From assembly GCA_002794775.1 (NCBI GenBank), contig NBAY01000004.1, positions 682,001-746,000 of the forward strand: a DNA stretch of 64,000 nt, in the 5' to 3' direction. Source of the DNA: Porodaedalea pini. Its lineage: Eukaryota; Basidiomycota; Agaricomycetes; Hymenochaetales; Hymenochaetaceae. The notes beneath the pieces are model-generated. The model was not told the origin of the DNA, made no database searches, and worked only from the letters and a program-made list of their open reading frames with translations. This document shows positions 33,310-44,731 of this stretch, in pieces (position 1 is the first letter of the stretch; every line of letters starts with the position of its first letter). A program made the translations under genes and the position numbers.

Positions 33310-35215
33310 CTACGCAGCCCCTACCTGAACCGGCGCCTCTTCCCGCTCGTGCTCCCCTACAAGCTCCGCGGCTGCGTTGTTCTTGGAAGACAAAGATGCC
33401 GCGTTCCCAGCGGCCACATCAGATCCCGCACTCGACGCGTTGCGCACCCATATCTCTGAACCCTCGCGAGGGCCTATGTCGGGACTCGCAGGCTCAGGCG
33501 GTTCGTCCACCGACCCGCCCTCCTCATCTGACCCAAGCCCGTTCATCGTCGGCTCCTGCTGGCCGTGTGCCGTCGGCGGGCGCGCCGGCTTGGCGGAAGA
33601 AGGAGAGACGGAGGCGATGGAGGTGATGCTCGGCGCGCGTCCGCTGAAGAACCCGCCGAACGTGCGCGAGAAGGCGCCGCCCGGCGTTGCGGTGCTCGGG
33701 CTCGGGGTATTTGCTGTGTTTGCCGTAGTAGTCGTTGCCGTGGTCGTGATTCCCGGTGTGGCTGCACCAGAGACGGCAGGAGAAGCGGCAGGAACGCCCT
33801 CATTTCGGGGCGAGACCGAGTTCGAGTCTGTAGCAGATGAAGCGGGGCTTGCTGAGTCTGCGCGGAAGAGCTTCCCGAATGACCAGCCAGCACCTACACC
33901 GGGCCTAGTCTTCTTGCTCGGCGTTTGCTCCCCGAAGCCAAGCTCTGCATTCTTCTCCGTCGGAAGCGGCGGCAGCTTCAGGATACCTGTCGTGCCGTTC
34001 CCTCCACTAGATGAGGTGTCGCTGGTCGTCTGCGCGGAAATGAACGTGCGTAGAGCAGCAACGCACTGCTCAGATGCCTCCCGCGCATCCTGTGCCTCTG
34101 CAAGCTCCTGACGAGCTGCCGCCAACTCCGCGCGTGCAGCATCGCGCTCTTTCCGCAGCGCCTCGAGTTCCTGTGCAGTCATATTAGCGTTCAGACTAGT
34201 ATCTGCCATGAGCTGGTGTGGGAAGTTGGGCGGCGATGGAGATGTAGACCTCGCCATGGCCATCGACACGGGCGCTCCACCAAAGAACGCCGACGAGCGA
34301 CGCGCTTTCTTTGCATTTGAATTTGCGGCAGCCACGTCGCCTTCCTCAGGCCACGAGATTGTGCGGCTTGCGCCCGTCGGCGAAGGGGGCTCCGCACCCG
34401 TATCGAGCACGAACGACGGCTCGCTGACAGATGAGATGCGGCGGTGGTTCTGAATGCGGGCGGCCCCTGAGCCAGTGAGCGGCGTGAATGACGCGCGTTT
34501 CGAGGAAGAGGGCGCGGTGCTGAAGAATGAGTTTGCGCGCGAAGTGTCGATGCTCATGTGGCTCATTTGGCTCACGCGTTTGCTCTCCGTCTGCAGGCGC
34601 ATGAGCGCGCGTCTGTACATTTCCCGTCGTCTCAGTCAGTACGGTACTTTGCAGTAGACATTCTCTAATGCAAAGAAACGAAACGCACCTGCTCTCCTCG
34701 AGCTTCGTCCGTAGCATGTGAATCGCATCGTCATCGTCCTGACTCTTCCGACGCAGCTGTTCAAGCTCTGCCTCAAGCACCGCACAGCGCTCCGTCAACA
34801 ACGACAGCGCCTCGCGCAGCTCTGCCTCGCGCGTAGGCGCACCCGCAAGCGTCTCCGCCAGCGCATCGCGCTCCTGGGCCGCACGGGAGAGATCCTCACG
34901 CAGATTCGCGACAATATGCTGGAGGACCTGCGGGTCGAGCGAGACGCGTCTGTTTGCTGCGGCTGCGCCCTCAAAGTCTTCGTTTCCATTTCCATCGCCT
35001 TCTCTTGTTGTTGATGCGGAATTTGCTGATACTTCGCCGTGTTCTTGATCGTGTTCATCGTGCTCATCATCAAGCTCGCGCTCCAGATTGAGCGCCATAT
35101 CAATTGAAGCAGGACGGTGCTGCTGTTCGTGCATGCGCCGTGCGAGGTCGAGCTCGCTCTCCGCGTCGCTCGCGTCTCCGAGTCCATGATGGTCATACTC
35201 GTGCGGGTCAGACAT
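33310..35215 (-). CDS. Uncharacterised coiled-coil, Ser/Thr-rich protein
   Basis: Two exons, 35215-34689 and 34612-33310, joined by a 76-base GTGCGT...TACAG intron, give 609 residues. The N-terminus is His/Asp/Glu-rich. A first coiled coil follows (about residues 90-175, for example REALSLLTERCAVLEAELEQ), and a second one later (TAQELEALRKERDAARAELA). Between and after them are long Ser/Thr/Pro/Ala-rich disordered segments with possible phosphosites, including a Thr/Ala run (GITTTATTTTANTANTPS). No enzymatic domain is visible. The layout resembles scaffold or trafficking adaptors, but I do not recognise the family. Antisense frames across this GC-rich gene (such as 33377-34111 plus) are shadows. 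Confidence 0.75.
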
Positions 35216-35751
35216 CGTTCGTAGCTGTCGTTATTGTCGAAGTCGCCGTGATCCTGTACGTGGTCCTGTACGTGGTGGTGTTTGTGAGAGAAGGAGCTGG
35301 GGATTGCGGGCTAAGTATTGCACGGTGTTGCGTGTGGCATGGGAAGGTCACGACGCGGCTGGCTATTATAACTTGAATTGACAGCAAAGCAAAAAACTTT
35401 CGCAAAGGCACTACATTGTGTACAGTAAATTCATAAAACAGGATACAGATATTCATTCGTACGAGCAGGTCTCTTCTGCTGTCCTTTCCTTTCCGTTTCT
35501 TTTCCTTCCTCTACCGTCCCCAGGTCCTTCTGTCAACGAAATATCAATCAAAGAAATAAGAAAAGAAACGGAGAAATATAGGGAGATGCGGGAGCTGAGA
35601 TGGACATTTTGCTTTGCACGAGCAAAGTCGGTCTCGAGATCAAGTACGGGTCCAACGGAGAGATAGAGCAAGAAAAAGTGAGGAAAGCAAAGCACAAATA
35701 TAAAAAAAAGAGATCCACTTTGCACGCGTCTTTCGTCATCGTGCGCGCGTC
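35216..35751. other. Intergenic region, no gene seen
   Basis: About 540 bases between the start of the coiled-coil gene and the stop of the Smr-domain gene, both minus. It contains AT-rich and purine-rich runs, for example around 35560-35580 and 35700-35712. No coding signal. Confidence 0.4.
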
Positions 35752-38700
35752 TCATTGCATATGCGTGAGAGGGTCGACGCAGATAATCCCGTCGCGTTCG
35801 TTCCAGGGGTAACCCCAATTATGTAGCCATTCACGGATGCCCGTCGCCAATCGCGCGCGCGACGCGCCCCGTGCTGCGTCCTGTGTTCCAGTATGCTTCT
35901 CCTCGCCGACGATGATGAACGCCAGTCCGAAGAAATGCTCCTTTTCCAGCTGCAATATAAGTAATCAGTCAGTCACCGACTCATAATATGAAACAAAACA
36001 AAAAGAAACAAAAAACTCACGGCAAGCAAAAACTCCTCAAGCACCTCCGTCGCCTCGTTCGAGTGCAAGCCGTGCAGATCCAGCGCCGCCTCTGTGCGCT
36101 CCTCCTGCGTCAGCTTCCCCATCTCATCACCGGCCTCCTTTCCAACGACGCCAAGCAACACACCCAAGCCCCCGCCGCACGCCTTCCCGCGGGTCGCACG
36201 GTCTGCCGGGTCAGTCGACCACCCAGCGTCGCGCGTCCGTACAGCAGCTTCCGCGCCCTTTGCTCGCTCACGCACGAGCTTCGCGGCTGCATCCGCCGCC
36301 TCCGCACCCATCCGCGCATTCAAATCATGTCCTTCTCTTGAAAAACGCTTCGCGGCGGCCCCATCTCCACGGCGCCAGGCATCCGCAGCACGCGACAAAC
36401 ACGCGTTACGGGCGGCGCCGAGCTGCAGCGCCCGAGATCGGTACGCCATGTACAGTGCATTCACTGCCTCGCCCGTCGATAGCGTCGGTAGTAGCGCCGG
36501 GGCGCGTAAGCGGATGCGGGGCGATGGACGCGGTGCGACAACCGTCGGCCTCGAAAACACGCTATCGCCTAGAGCCGCCTTCATCTCGCGCCGACCAGCC
36601 ATCTGTGCTGCGAGTCCGCCGGCAGGCGATGCTCCTGCGAACGGTGGGGGCGCCTTCTTCACTGCGGCCGCAAAGCGCGTCCGACCAGGGTCGTGGTATC
36701 CTCTATTTCCACCACGGTCACCATAGTGCCCGAATCCACGCCGTGCACCGCGTATGTTGTCGTGACTCAGAGTCGGGAAGTCGTCCTGCGGGGGCTCCCC
36801 TGCACCCTGTCCCCCATTCTGATCATTCAGATTGGTGTGCGACATCGCCGTCTGGAGGCCTTGTACATCCACCTCATTCGGGAGGTGGTGCAGAAATTCA
36901 CAGCTCTCGCCCTTGGCGCATGTCCCCCTAAGCCAGAATCGGCATAGTGCTCTATCGAGGTCGTGGCTGCGAAGTAATCAATATCAGCAAGACTCAAGTT
37001 ACTTGAACGAACGAAACCTCACCTAAATCGACAATCCGCTCGCATACACTCTCCAGCAAGGAAATACCGGCAAACTCTATTCCCGCCCTGCGTCGGCGGG
37101 CGCCCGGCTCCATTCCCATACCTCCCAGCCCCGCGAGCGTTCGGGCCCACTCCAAAGCCTGCACGTCCGCCCCGTGCCATCAAACCTGCCTGCCCACGCG
37201 GGACGATATGCACCCCACCGCCTGCATACACGAAGCCTTGTGGACCTTGGCCTTGCATGCGTTGTCCACCGGACGGTGACGTATTGGGACGTGCGCGGTC
37301 GACAAGCCACTGCATTGCACGCTCGAACTCGTATCCATTCACCGCGAGTGCCTCCTCGAGTTCACTTGGTGCGAGTGTTGCGCCGAAGACACTTGAGAGC
37401 ACATCGAACGGCGTCATCCCGTCCGTCAGTGCTGCCGCTGCCTCCGAGTCGAAGTCCGCATCGGGGTCCGTTCCGCCATTCCCGTTTCCGTTTCCAGAAG
37501 CTTGCATTTGCCCTTGCTGCTGATCGGGATAGTACGACGGTCCATAGACTGGGTCGCCAACATTATCGAACTCGCCGAACATATCAGGGTATGACGTCGA
37601 AGGGTGCGGGTACGCGCCTCCCCAAAGCGCACCTGCACCTTCCTCAGACATATTCGAGGTCGACTCGAAGTTGGTAGAGTTCGATGACGTGCCAATGGAA
37701 TGAAACGTGTGCGTCGTATGCATCTTGGCCGCCTGAGAGAACGGATCAAATGGATCCTCCTCGTCCTCTTCGTCCTCAACCTGTGACGACATCCGCAACG
37801 GCGAGGTCGGCGTGTGCGCACGCGGAGGCGTCCCGGGAGGTAAAAGTGAGTTATCCGGAATCAGAGGACTTGCAATCGCAAGCTTTGACGCGCCCCTCAG
37901 CGAACCGGGACCATGCGCCCAAAGATCCGGTGAGGGTGTTTCTGTGCGCCTGCCTGCGAAACTGCTTGAGGTGCCCGGATTTGACGATGCAGCCGAAAGC
38001 GGGCGTGGTGTAGGCCTGAATTCATGCGCTTTGGCATTCAGCAGGCGCGGAGACGAAAGCGGGCTTGCAGGGAGGCTCGTCGCGAGGAATGCAGGAGCAG
38101 TGCCGTGCGGGAAAGTTGGGGACGAGCTGGGAGAACTGGATGTTTGCGCACTCATATACGATGCAGCGTTGTGGGCCGTCGCGAGAGGTGACATCACGGG
38201 CGTGTGTGGGCGACGGATGGGGCCGGGCCCAAGAAGTGAGGGCGAACTCGGCGCAGAAGCGATGGAACTTGGTGAGTCCGCACGCGGAGGTCCTGGTGCA
38301 AGCCGGAAGGAATGGTTTGACGTACGCGAGGACGGGCGAGAGATCGGGCGGCGCGTCGGTGTGAGGAAGAGGAAGGGCACACCGCTCGTGTCGTCCTTGT
38401 GTGCGTGCATTAAGTCAAGCACGGGCGTTTCACTCTATGATGCATTGGATTAAGCAGTGAAAGAAATGAGCAAATTATGGACGATAATCAACCGAGCGGG
38501 GGATCGACGGCCTACCCCGCATTCAGCAGCAACGGATGGAAAACAGAGCAGAACTCACCGACTCGTCGTCCATATCAAAAGTACTCTTGAGCAGCTCCTT
38601 CAGCTCATCCTCCTTTTCCTCATCGAGCAGTGCCGCGACCTGGCGCACGAGTTCCGAGCCAACGCGCATCTCAGGCTCGTCATCGTACCCATGGTCCGCA

Positions 38701-38954
38701 TCGCCTTCATTCACATACACACTCCCAGTCCCATTGCTATTCGAATTCCCGCTATTGGTGTCGGCGAGCTCCCGGAAACGATGTTCGCGAGCAATGAGCG
38801 CGAGCTGCGCACGCGTATGCGGGAACTTCTGCGTCTGCGGGGCGAGTTGTCGCGGCGCGCGCAGTCCAGGTGGCTCGTAGTCGGAGAGGTTGCCGTCGCT
38901 CATCGCGGAGCGAGTGTTCCTCAACCCTATCGCTGCTGTAGGCGTTGCAAGCAT
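35752..38954 (-). CDS. CUE-like, CCCH zinc finger and Smr domain protein
   Basis: Four exons, about 985 residues. Exon 1 (38954-38559) carries a helical segment (ELVRQVAALLDEEKEDELKE) and is joined over a 124-base intron to a long Ser/Pro-rich region. A CUE/UBA-like helix bundle lies in the middle (PFDVLSSVFGATLAPSELEE, then FERAMQWLVDRA). Two CCCH fingers follow, CRYFLAGECMRADCRFSH (split by an intron) and CRFWLRGTCAKGESCEFLH. A DUF1771-like helical region leads to the C-terminal Smr domain, with LDLHGLHSNEATEVLEEFLL, VGEEKHTG and WLHNWGYPW. Smr proteins related to yeast Cue2 and human N4BP2 cut or bind RNA, and Cue2 acts in no-go mRNA decay. By domain order this protein probably binds ubiquitin and RNA. 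Cytoplasmic RNA quality control is an inference. Confidence 0.82.
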
Positions 38955-39850
38955 AATTGGCGTCAGGTAGTACTAGCAAATGTTTACTGAGTTGTTGGAT
39001 ATATAACTGGCTCGGGGATTATTCAGCCCGCCAATCGTTGTACAAGCGCGGAAAAAGCGGGTGATGCAGGTGTCTTTGATTATAATGACACTGTCTCAGC
39101 TCAAGGTTGAGCTCGTCGATGAGCGTACTAGACTCGCTGAGCTTGACGTCGTTTAAACCGTCGAAATGTAAGTTGGCTCGTCGCTGCGAAGGGCACCGCT
39201 GCTGCTGATGGCGGCTCTGGTGTTGCTTCCGCTGCGGTCCGCCCCTATGACGTTCTGAATGTCCCAGACGATAAGGAAATGGTACTCAGCCGTTGTTGAG
39301 AATGACGACGGAAATGAGAAAGAAAAACTGAAGAAAAACTGAAGGTAGTAAAGCGGGGGGAGTAGCGTTGAGCGAGGAGAAGAGCAACGAGACCAAGAAT
39401 GGCCAAACGACATCGAGAGAACCAGCGTTCCCACGATCTGGCGGCCTCGAGAATATATTATTCATTTCTTTTATATTTTGTTTTATTTATTTCTCAATTC
39501 ATTAATATTCTCTTGAAGTCATTATAATACTGCATGTTCAATTCATTGGCCGTGGAGTTAATTTAAAAACGAAGCTAAGAGAGCTTTTCTTACAATCCAA
39601 AGGAACTCCAAAAGGTATAACTTGAACCGAGACCGATTGACATCAATTTGCTTCCGTTCAGAATATGGGTGAATTGCGTTTGTAGTGGCACTCTATGTCT
39701 ATTGTGTGCAATTGCGAAAGTACACTTCTATTTCGTATGGTACTTGAAGGTATATGGATTTGTGGGTATGTACATTGGTGCAGTGCCAATTGAGAGAGAA
39801 AGAGAGAAAGAGAAAGAGAAAATCCGTCCATGGACAGAGGCGCCTGACCT
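38955..39850. other. Intergenic region, no supported gene
   Basis: About 900 bases. A plus-strand stretch near 39090-39160 reads SQLKVELVDERTRLAELDVV before a stop, and a 93-codon minus frame covers 39153-39434, but neither matches a known family. 39455-39530 is very AT-rich. A short purine tract of gagaaa units lies at 39791-39822. A decayed element cannot be excluded. Confidence 0.35.
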
Positions 39851-40802
39851 CTAGAGCCAAGACGCCTCACCATTCGGAGCATTGTACGGTGTCTGTACAC
39901 GATCCTTGCACGAGCGCATCCCGCTCGATGCAGATCCGGAGTGACGGCGCTGACGGCGTCGGGGCTCAAGACTGGCCTCGTGCTCCGTGTCGGCGACATA
40001 GCCCGCGTCCTTCGGAGAGCCGATCACACGCGCGTGCGCGTTGAAGCTCACAGACTTAATCGGGCGGACAAGGGTCATCGCCATAGGGGCGACCTCGGGA
40101 GGGTCGAGGGCCGGCGTGTCCAAGTCGTTAGCATCGACGTTGGTGATACCGAAATTGGGGTTGAGCGAATCAAGCGTGAGCCCGGCGATGCCGAGACCGA
40201 CTCGCTGAACTTCCGGCGTGGTAAGGTTCGCAGTGCGCTGAGCGAAGCGGAAGGTCGAGTGAAAATTGTTCGCCGTAGTATAGAGTTGACGACGATGACT
40301 CATGGGTATATTCTAAACGCCAAAATGGTAATCCATCAGTAAGACTATTTCCACCAAGCAACGAAGAGAGAGAAAGACTGACCATGAAATTAACACCACT
40401 AACAGAAGCAGTTGTCTCCTCTCCAATGTCATTCGATGCATCATTGTTGGAGAAGTACCCCTCGGCAGCGGGAGAGTGTGCACCGGACGGCGTAAGCAGC
40501 AGGGGGGAGAAAACTGAGGGAAGGGCGGTAGCGCACTGCAGACGGGGCGTGCGCGGCAGTATGGCAGAAGGCATGTGGGGTGACTGCATACGCGCAAGGG
40601 CAGGACGACCCATCATCGGCTGACCGGAGCCGGTATGTAACGACGAAGAGGCGAAAGTCGCCGCCGATGAAGAGGGGGGCGAGGGCAATGTGCGGATGCC
40701 GAGGCCGACAAGAGGGGATTGGGTATGCGTAAGTTCGAAGACATGCTTCAACGAAGGAGACGCAAGGGGAATGGCGGCAGCGGTGCGGGCAGTGGCGAAC
40801 AT
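39851..40802 (-). CDS. Uncharacterised Ser/Pro/Ala-rich protein
   Basis: Two exons joined by an intron at about 40314-40383 (GTCAGT...TTTAG), preserving the reading frame from GVNFM into NIPMSHRRQLYTTA. The product has about 290 residues. The first half is Ser/Pro/Thr-rich (LPSPPSSSAATFASSSLHTG). The second half has VQRVGLGIAGLTLDSLNPNF and a basic C-terminal part (RRRQRRHSGSASSGM). I see no signal peptide, membrane span or catalytic motif. The consistent splice site and frame support a real gene. Function is not recognised. Confidence 0.62.
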
Positions 40803-41588
40803 CTCGACTATGTAGTTTGTTTGGGTAGTTTGTTTGGGTAGAGTGTATTTGGGTTTGATAGCGAGAGTGAGAGTAGTTGCTTTGCCTTGTGTCGAGTAGC
40901 TGTTGTGTTATGTGAATGATGGGGAAAAAATCGAGGAGAAAGCCAGCCTTTTATATCATATTCCGGCCAGCCTCCTCTTCACCCAGCCGCCATCCGAACC
41001 AGCCTCATCTTGCTTCCGAGTCACGGCGTGCCGCAAGCAAACAATTAGAGAACAATAAGATACAATTAGCAGCAATTGTTTGTCGGAACGGGAACAGGAG
41101 TGTTTGACGCGGGAGACAGTCTCGGATGGCGGTGAGCACGCGAGACACGGGACGGAGGCAAAAGCCAAATGTCTCTTCGTCTTCCGAAGCGTCGATCCCA
41201 TAAAGTCTATGTTCGTCCGTTTATGGTAATTTGCTGACTCGCTTACCTTCCGAGGTTCTCAAGGCTTGGTCAAAATTGCAGGAAGAAAGCATTAATATTC
41301 AAACGCTAGTGTAATATGCTGTTGTATTAGCATATTTCATACGTCGAGGAAGAACTTAGAGACTCGGATCAACACCCCTTGCCATACAACATACACATGA
41401 ATATATGTATCTAATTGACAGTTTTTGCAGAAGTAAAATAGTGCCAGGCGCTTTTCAGTTACCTCTCCAAGACTCAGAGCTAGACACATCGTCCCCAGTT
41501 GACACGGGTTTTCGAATATTTTTCTTGTCAACTCGATGATATGTACTCGATGCAAAACAACTATCTATACATATCTCAATCGGAGCTG
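40803..41588. other. Intergenic region left of the inverted repeat
   Basis: About 790 bases. Next to the start of the 39851-40802 gene is a short direct repeat of TTTGTTTGGGTAG (two copies near 40815-40841). No coding signal or RNA gene is seen up to the repeat arm. Confidence 0.4.
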
Positions 41589-41599
41589 GGAGTTAACGT

Positions 41600-41767
41600 C
41601 ACGTGGTGTTGTTTTGTTGTATTGCAGCATGTGAAAAGAAACAAGGGTGTTCCTTTTAGAACCCATCCAAACCGCATGGTGATTATAGCGAGTAAATTTC
41701 CTTTTTCAGACCAAAAAATGTCTACACAATGTCTAATGTTCAATAATCGAGTCCTCTGCCTTTATAA
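41600..41767 (+). promoter_or_regulatory. Promoter of the left repeat gene (CACGTG and TATA-like box)
   Basis: CACGTG lies at 41600-41605 and TTTATAA at 41761-41767, the latter about 112 bases upstream of the ATG at 41879. Both are conserved in the right arm (45616-45621 and around 45453-45461), so each copy of the gene carries its own promoter. Confidence 0.45.
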
Positions 41768-41878
41768 TCCTCGAATGCTGCGCTCGAAATGCCCCAGAAC
41801 AATCGGTTCAACCTCCACTTGCTCTTATTCCTCTCAGTCCGCTCTCTCTAACATCGTCCATTCCACACGAAGAACGCT

Positions 41879-42370
41879 ATGAAGACCAGCTCCAGCAAAA
41901 TCACCAAGGCGTCGAAGAGGACTTCACCAACCGGTATATGTGACCCACCATTCATACAGATCGCAGCTGACTCGAGTATCGTACAAGAAGAACATGGTTG
42001 TCGTGGCTCCTGCTTCTCGTTGAAGCCATCCGAGTCCGCCGACATTGGAAAGGTCATCGCAGGCCTTTCGACCCTCGAAGTCTCAGTCAAGGTTAGTCAT
42101 TCTAGTCCTTATCCATTGTCCAGTACAGCGTTGAAGTCATTTCATCAGACAAATATGATGCCTTCATCTCCAACGGAGACGATGACGATCCCCGCAGCAC
42201 CAAAGGTCAGAGCATATCTCTGCGTGCTCCTTGCTCTTGGCTAATCCTGTGTTCAGATGTCGCCCATTGAACTCCCCCACATTCTCGACGATTCGTGTAT
42301 GCCAGTTGACGAAGAAGCACCTTGGATGAACTTCGACTATTGGCATACCCTCGCGGATGGGGAGTTCTAG
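41879..42370 (+). CDS. Small uncharacterised protein, left copy of the inverted duplication
   Basis: Three exons: 41879-42091, 42149-42205 and 42257-42370, with introns of 57 and 51 bases at codon boundaries, giving 127 residues. The protein begins KTSSSKITKASKRTSPTGIC, continues FSLKPSESADIGKVIAGLST and ends WMNFDYWHTLADGEF. It has no signal peptide, no membrane span and no C-terminal CaaX box, so it is not a pheromone precursor. No known domain is recognised. Exon lengths and splice sites are the same in the right copy (44854-45343), which supports the model. Protein differences are concentrated in the third exon. Confidence 0.72.
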
Positions 42371-42490
42371 GGCTTTGGGCCATAAGCCCCGAAGAAGCGC
42401 TGTATGTTCCCTAAGCTTGTTCTGTATCCTGTCGATTGTGTTATTTGTTGTCGTTGTGCTGTATTGTCGAAGCTGTTATTAGTGCTGTGT

Positions 42491-43370
42491 AGCATTATTC
42501 GATCATGTCGCACCTATTTTTGTTATCTCGATGTTATTCAAGTCTCGATGAAGGACGTCCTACACTAGACACGTTTGCAGAAAGGCGCAAGTTAGATTTT
42601 CTGTGCAGCTCGGATTTTCGGGGCTGCGCGAGTCACTCCCGATTTCGTTGCTGATACATTGAGACGTCCAACATCCCAAGGCTTAACGACGTATTTCCGA
42701 ATTTGCCTTTATGCCTGTCTTCCTGTCTTCCGAGCCGTTGTATATGGGCGGCTGTGGCAATGCTTAGAGGGCATCATCTATTGCAGCTCTCCCATATACT
42801 GTTCCAGACCGATGTTGATAAATAATAATACCGAGATATAATTGAATGCAGAATTAATGGCATTAGTAAAGAATATGCGGATTTGAAAAGGCAGCAGATA
42901 CTCAGATTGTCATTACTCCTCGACCTCAAGGGAGTAGCAACTGTAAATACGAATCGGTCCTTCGGCTGAGCAGACATCCTTGAGTCCTGTGAAGTTATGA
43001 AGGCGAAGGCGTCTCTTTCGAACTTGCATTCTGGAAGAGAAATTTCAGGGGCAGAGGTGTTTCGAATTTTGAGAGCTTTTGAAAAATAGCCTGTGTTTGG
43101 GTAGAACTGAGCACGGATTCTTGATATATATACGAGAAAGAAAATCCCTGTGAGTGTCACAGTTTGCTTGCAACAACCATCCGGTCAATGGCTGCTTCAG
43201 TTTCCTGCTGATGTATTGGTCATAGCGAATGCGAGGGACTCACATAAAGCGTGAGCAAGTTAGTCCGGATTAAGTAGTATAACTGTACAGCAGTAATACT
43301 CGTAGTGGAAATCCTGTTTGGACATTGTTTACGTGATTCGTCAAACATCCCTCAAGACCACCTCGACGCC
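42491..43370. other. Spacer between left arm and uL5 gene
   Basis: About 880 bases inside the inverted repeat. AT-rich DNA around 42815-42900 and short frames on both strands occur; no family is recognised. The promoter of the uL5 gene must lie near 43200-43370, without an evident TATA box. Confidence 0.4.
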
Positions 43371-44075
43371 ATGGTACGTTGTCGCCGATGAAAAAGCAGA
43401 AACAATAATTGAAAATGTACATACAGGCCGACTCCAAGACCCCACAGGCCCCAGCTATAAACCCCATGAAGGAGCTTCGCATTGACAAGCTCGTCATCAG
43501 TACGTCTGACGCCTATAGTACCTTGAAAGCAGAATGAATCAATCCGTACCGGTTCACAGACATCTCGGTGGGCGAGTCTGGTGATCGTCTTACCCGTGCT
43601 TCCAAGGTGTTGGAGCAACTCACCGGTCAGACGCCGGTCACTTCAAAAGCACGCTACACCGTGCGCACTTTCGGCATCCGTCGAAACGAGAAGATCGCTG
43701 TGCATGTCACTATCCGTGGGCCCAAGGCGGAAGAGATCCTTGAGCGTGGTCTGAAGGTCAAGGAGTACGAGCTCCGCCGCAAGAACTTCTCGGAGACGGG
43801 CAACTTCGGTTTTGGTATCATGGAGCACATCGATCTCGGCGCTCGTTACGACCCAAACATCGGTATTTTCGGTATGGATTTCTACGTCGTGATGGGACGT
43901 CCCGGTGGTCGTGTAGCGAAGCGGAAGGCCAAGAAGGCTCGTATTGGGTTCCAGCACCGTGTGAAGAAGGAGGATACTATGTCGTGGTTTAAGCAACGCT
44001 TCGACGGCATTATCCTTGTGAGTAATCATGAGTACTTGTCTCTTCACATTCACTAACCGTGCTTCATAGAAATAA
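43371..44075 (+). CDS. RPL11: Cytosolic 60S ribosomal protein uL5 (L11)
   Basis: Four exons: the ATG alone (43371-43373), 43427-43499, 43560-44017 and the two codons AAA TAA (44070-44075), giving 179 residues. uL5 binds 5S rRNA with uL18 in the central protuberance of the large ribosomal subunit. Diagnostic stretches include [40 protein letters not shown] and [15 protein letters not shown], and the C-terminal [15 protein letters not shown]. An initiator-only first exon and a terminal two-codon exon are typical of intron-rich fungal ribosomal protein genes. The gene is the only recognisable gene between the inverted repeat arms. Confidence 0.95.
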
Positions 44076-44731
44076 CTGTATCGCCTTCTTTTCATGTTAT
44101 GGTTTCACTGCACTATGCCGTATGGCTTATGTATATGCACGTTTCCCGTAACGCCGCCTTTCTCCCTCTTCTGTTTTGATAAGGCTTCACCAGCCTTATT
44201 CATCCACCATCTTGGAGACTGTATACGGTTTGAGGTTTTGGTCAACGAGAACAAGTTTAGGCATTCGTTGCTAAGGTTATGACGGCAATCTGGATAACTT
44301 CCTGGTTCCGGGTAGCTCTGTCAATGCCTGGTCTTCGACATTCTCCGAGCTCTGCTTTAATTGCACTGTGTGAATAAGCTGCCTTCGCAAGGTTCTTCGA
44401 ATAGTGCCCTTACGCGGCGGAGACGGACGACTAAAGCAGGTCTCGAATTATGTTGGCTTTTCGCTCTACGTCCATACGCAAAATGCCCGAGTCCGTCTGA
44501 CATTTATAAAGTATATAAAGTAGCCGTGGGGTGGATGAATCTTGAACAATCTTTGCTCCTTAGAATTCTGGAAGTGCTTTGAACTTGTTGACATCACTCC
44601 TGGACGTACTGTAAATCGACGGGTTTGCTCTAGTCTTTCCTCATGTGCTTATGAACCCCATCGGCCGACAAAAATCCATCATTGAGAAGTGGATAACATT
44701 TGGAAAACAGGTGCGATACAATTCAATAAAG
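44076..44731. other. Spacer between uL5 gene and right arm
   Basis: About 650 bases with only short open frames, the longest 73 codons at 44361-44582. It includes the 3' untranslated region of the uL5 gene. No repeat or RNA gene seen. Confidence 0.4.

Larger units (their letters stand above)
41589..42490. repeat. Left arm of a large inverted repeat
   Basis: This segment matches the reverse complement of 44732-45629 over nearly its whole length. By eye the first coding exon differs at only two of 213 bases, while the promoter and introns differ by a few substitutions and short indels. Weaker similarity continues toward about 42555. The arm holds a complete small gene with its promoter. Confidence 0.9.

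Noticed and set aside
33377..34111. 244-codon plus-strand frame
   Set aside because: Mirror of the coiled-coil protein gene on the minus strand; its Ala/Val/Gly-rich sequence is what antisense of Ser/Thr/Ala codons gives.
36094..36931. Overlapping plus-strand frames of 210 and 223 codons
   Set aside because: Antisense of the Smr-domain gene, whose domains are clear on the minus strand.
39055..39440. Possible decayed transposon or gene fragment
   Set aside because: Short coding-looking stretches do not connect by introns and match no transposase, reverse transcriptase or gag motif I can recognise.
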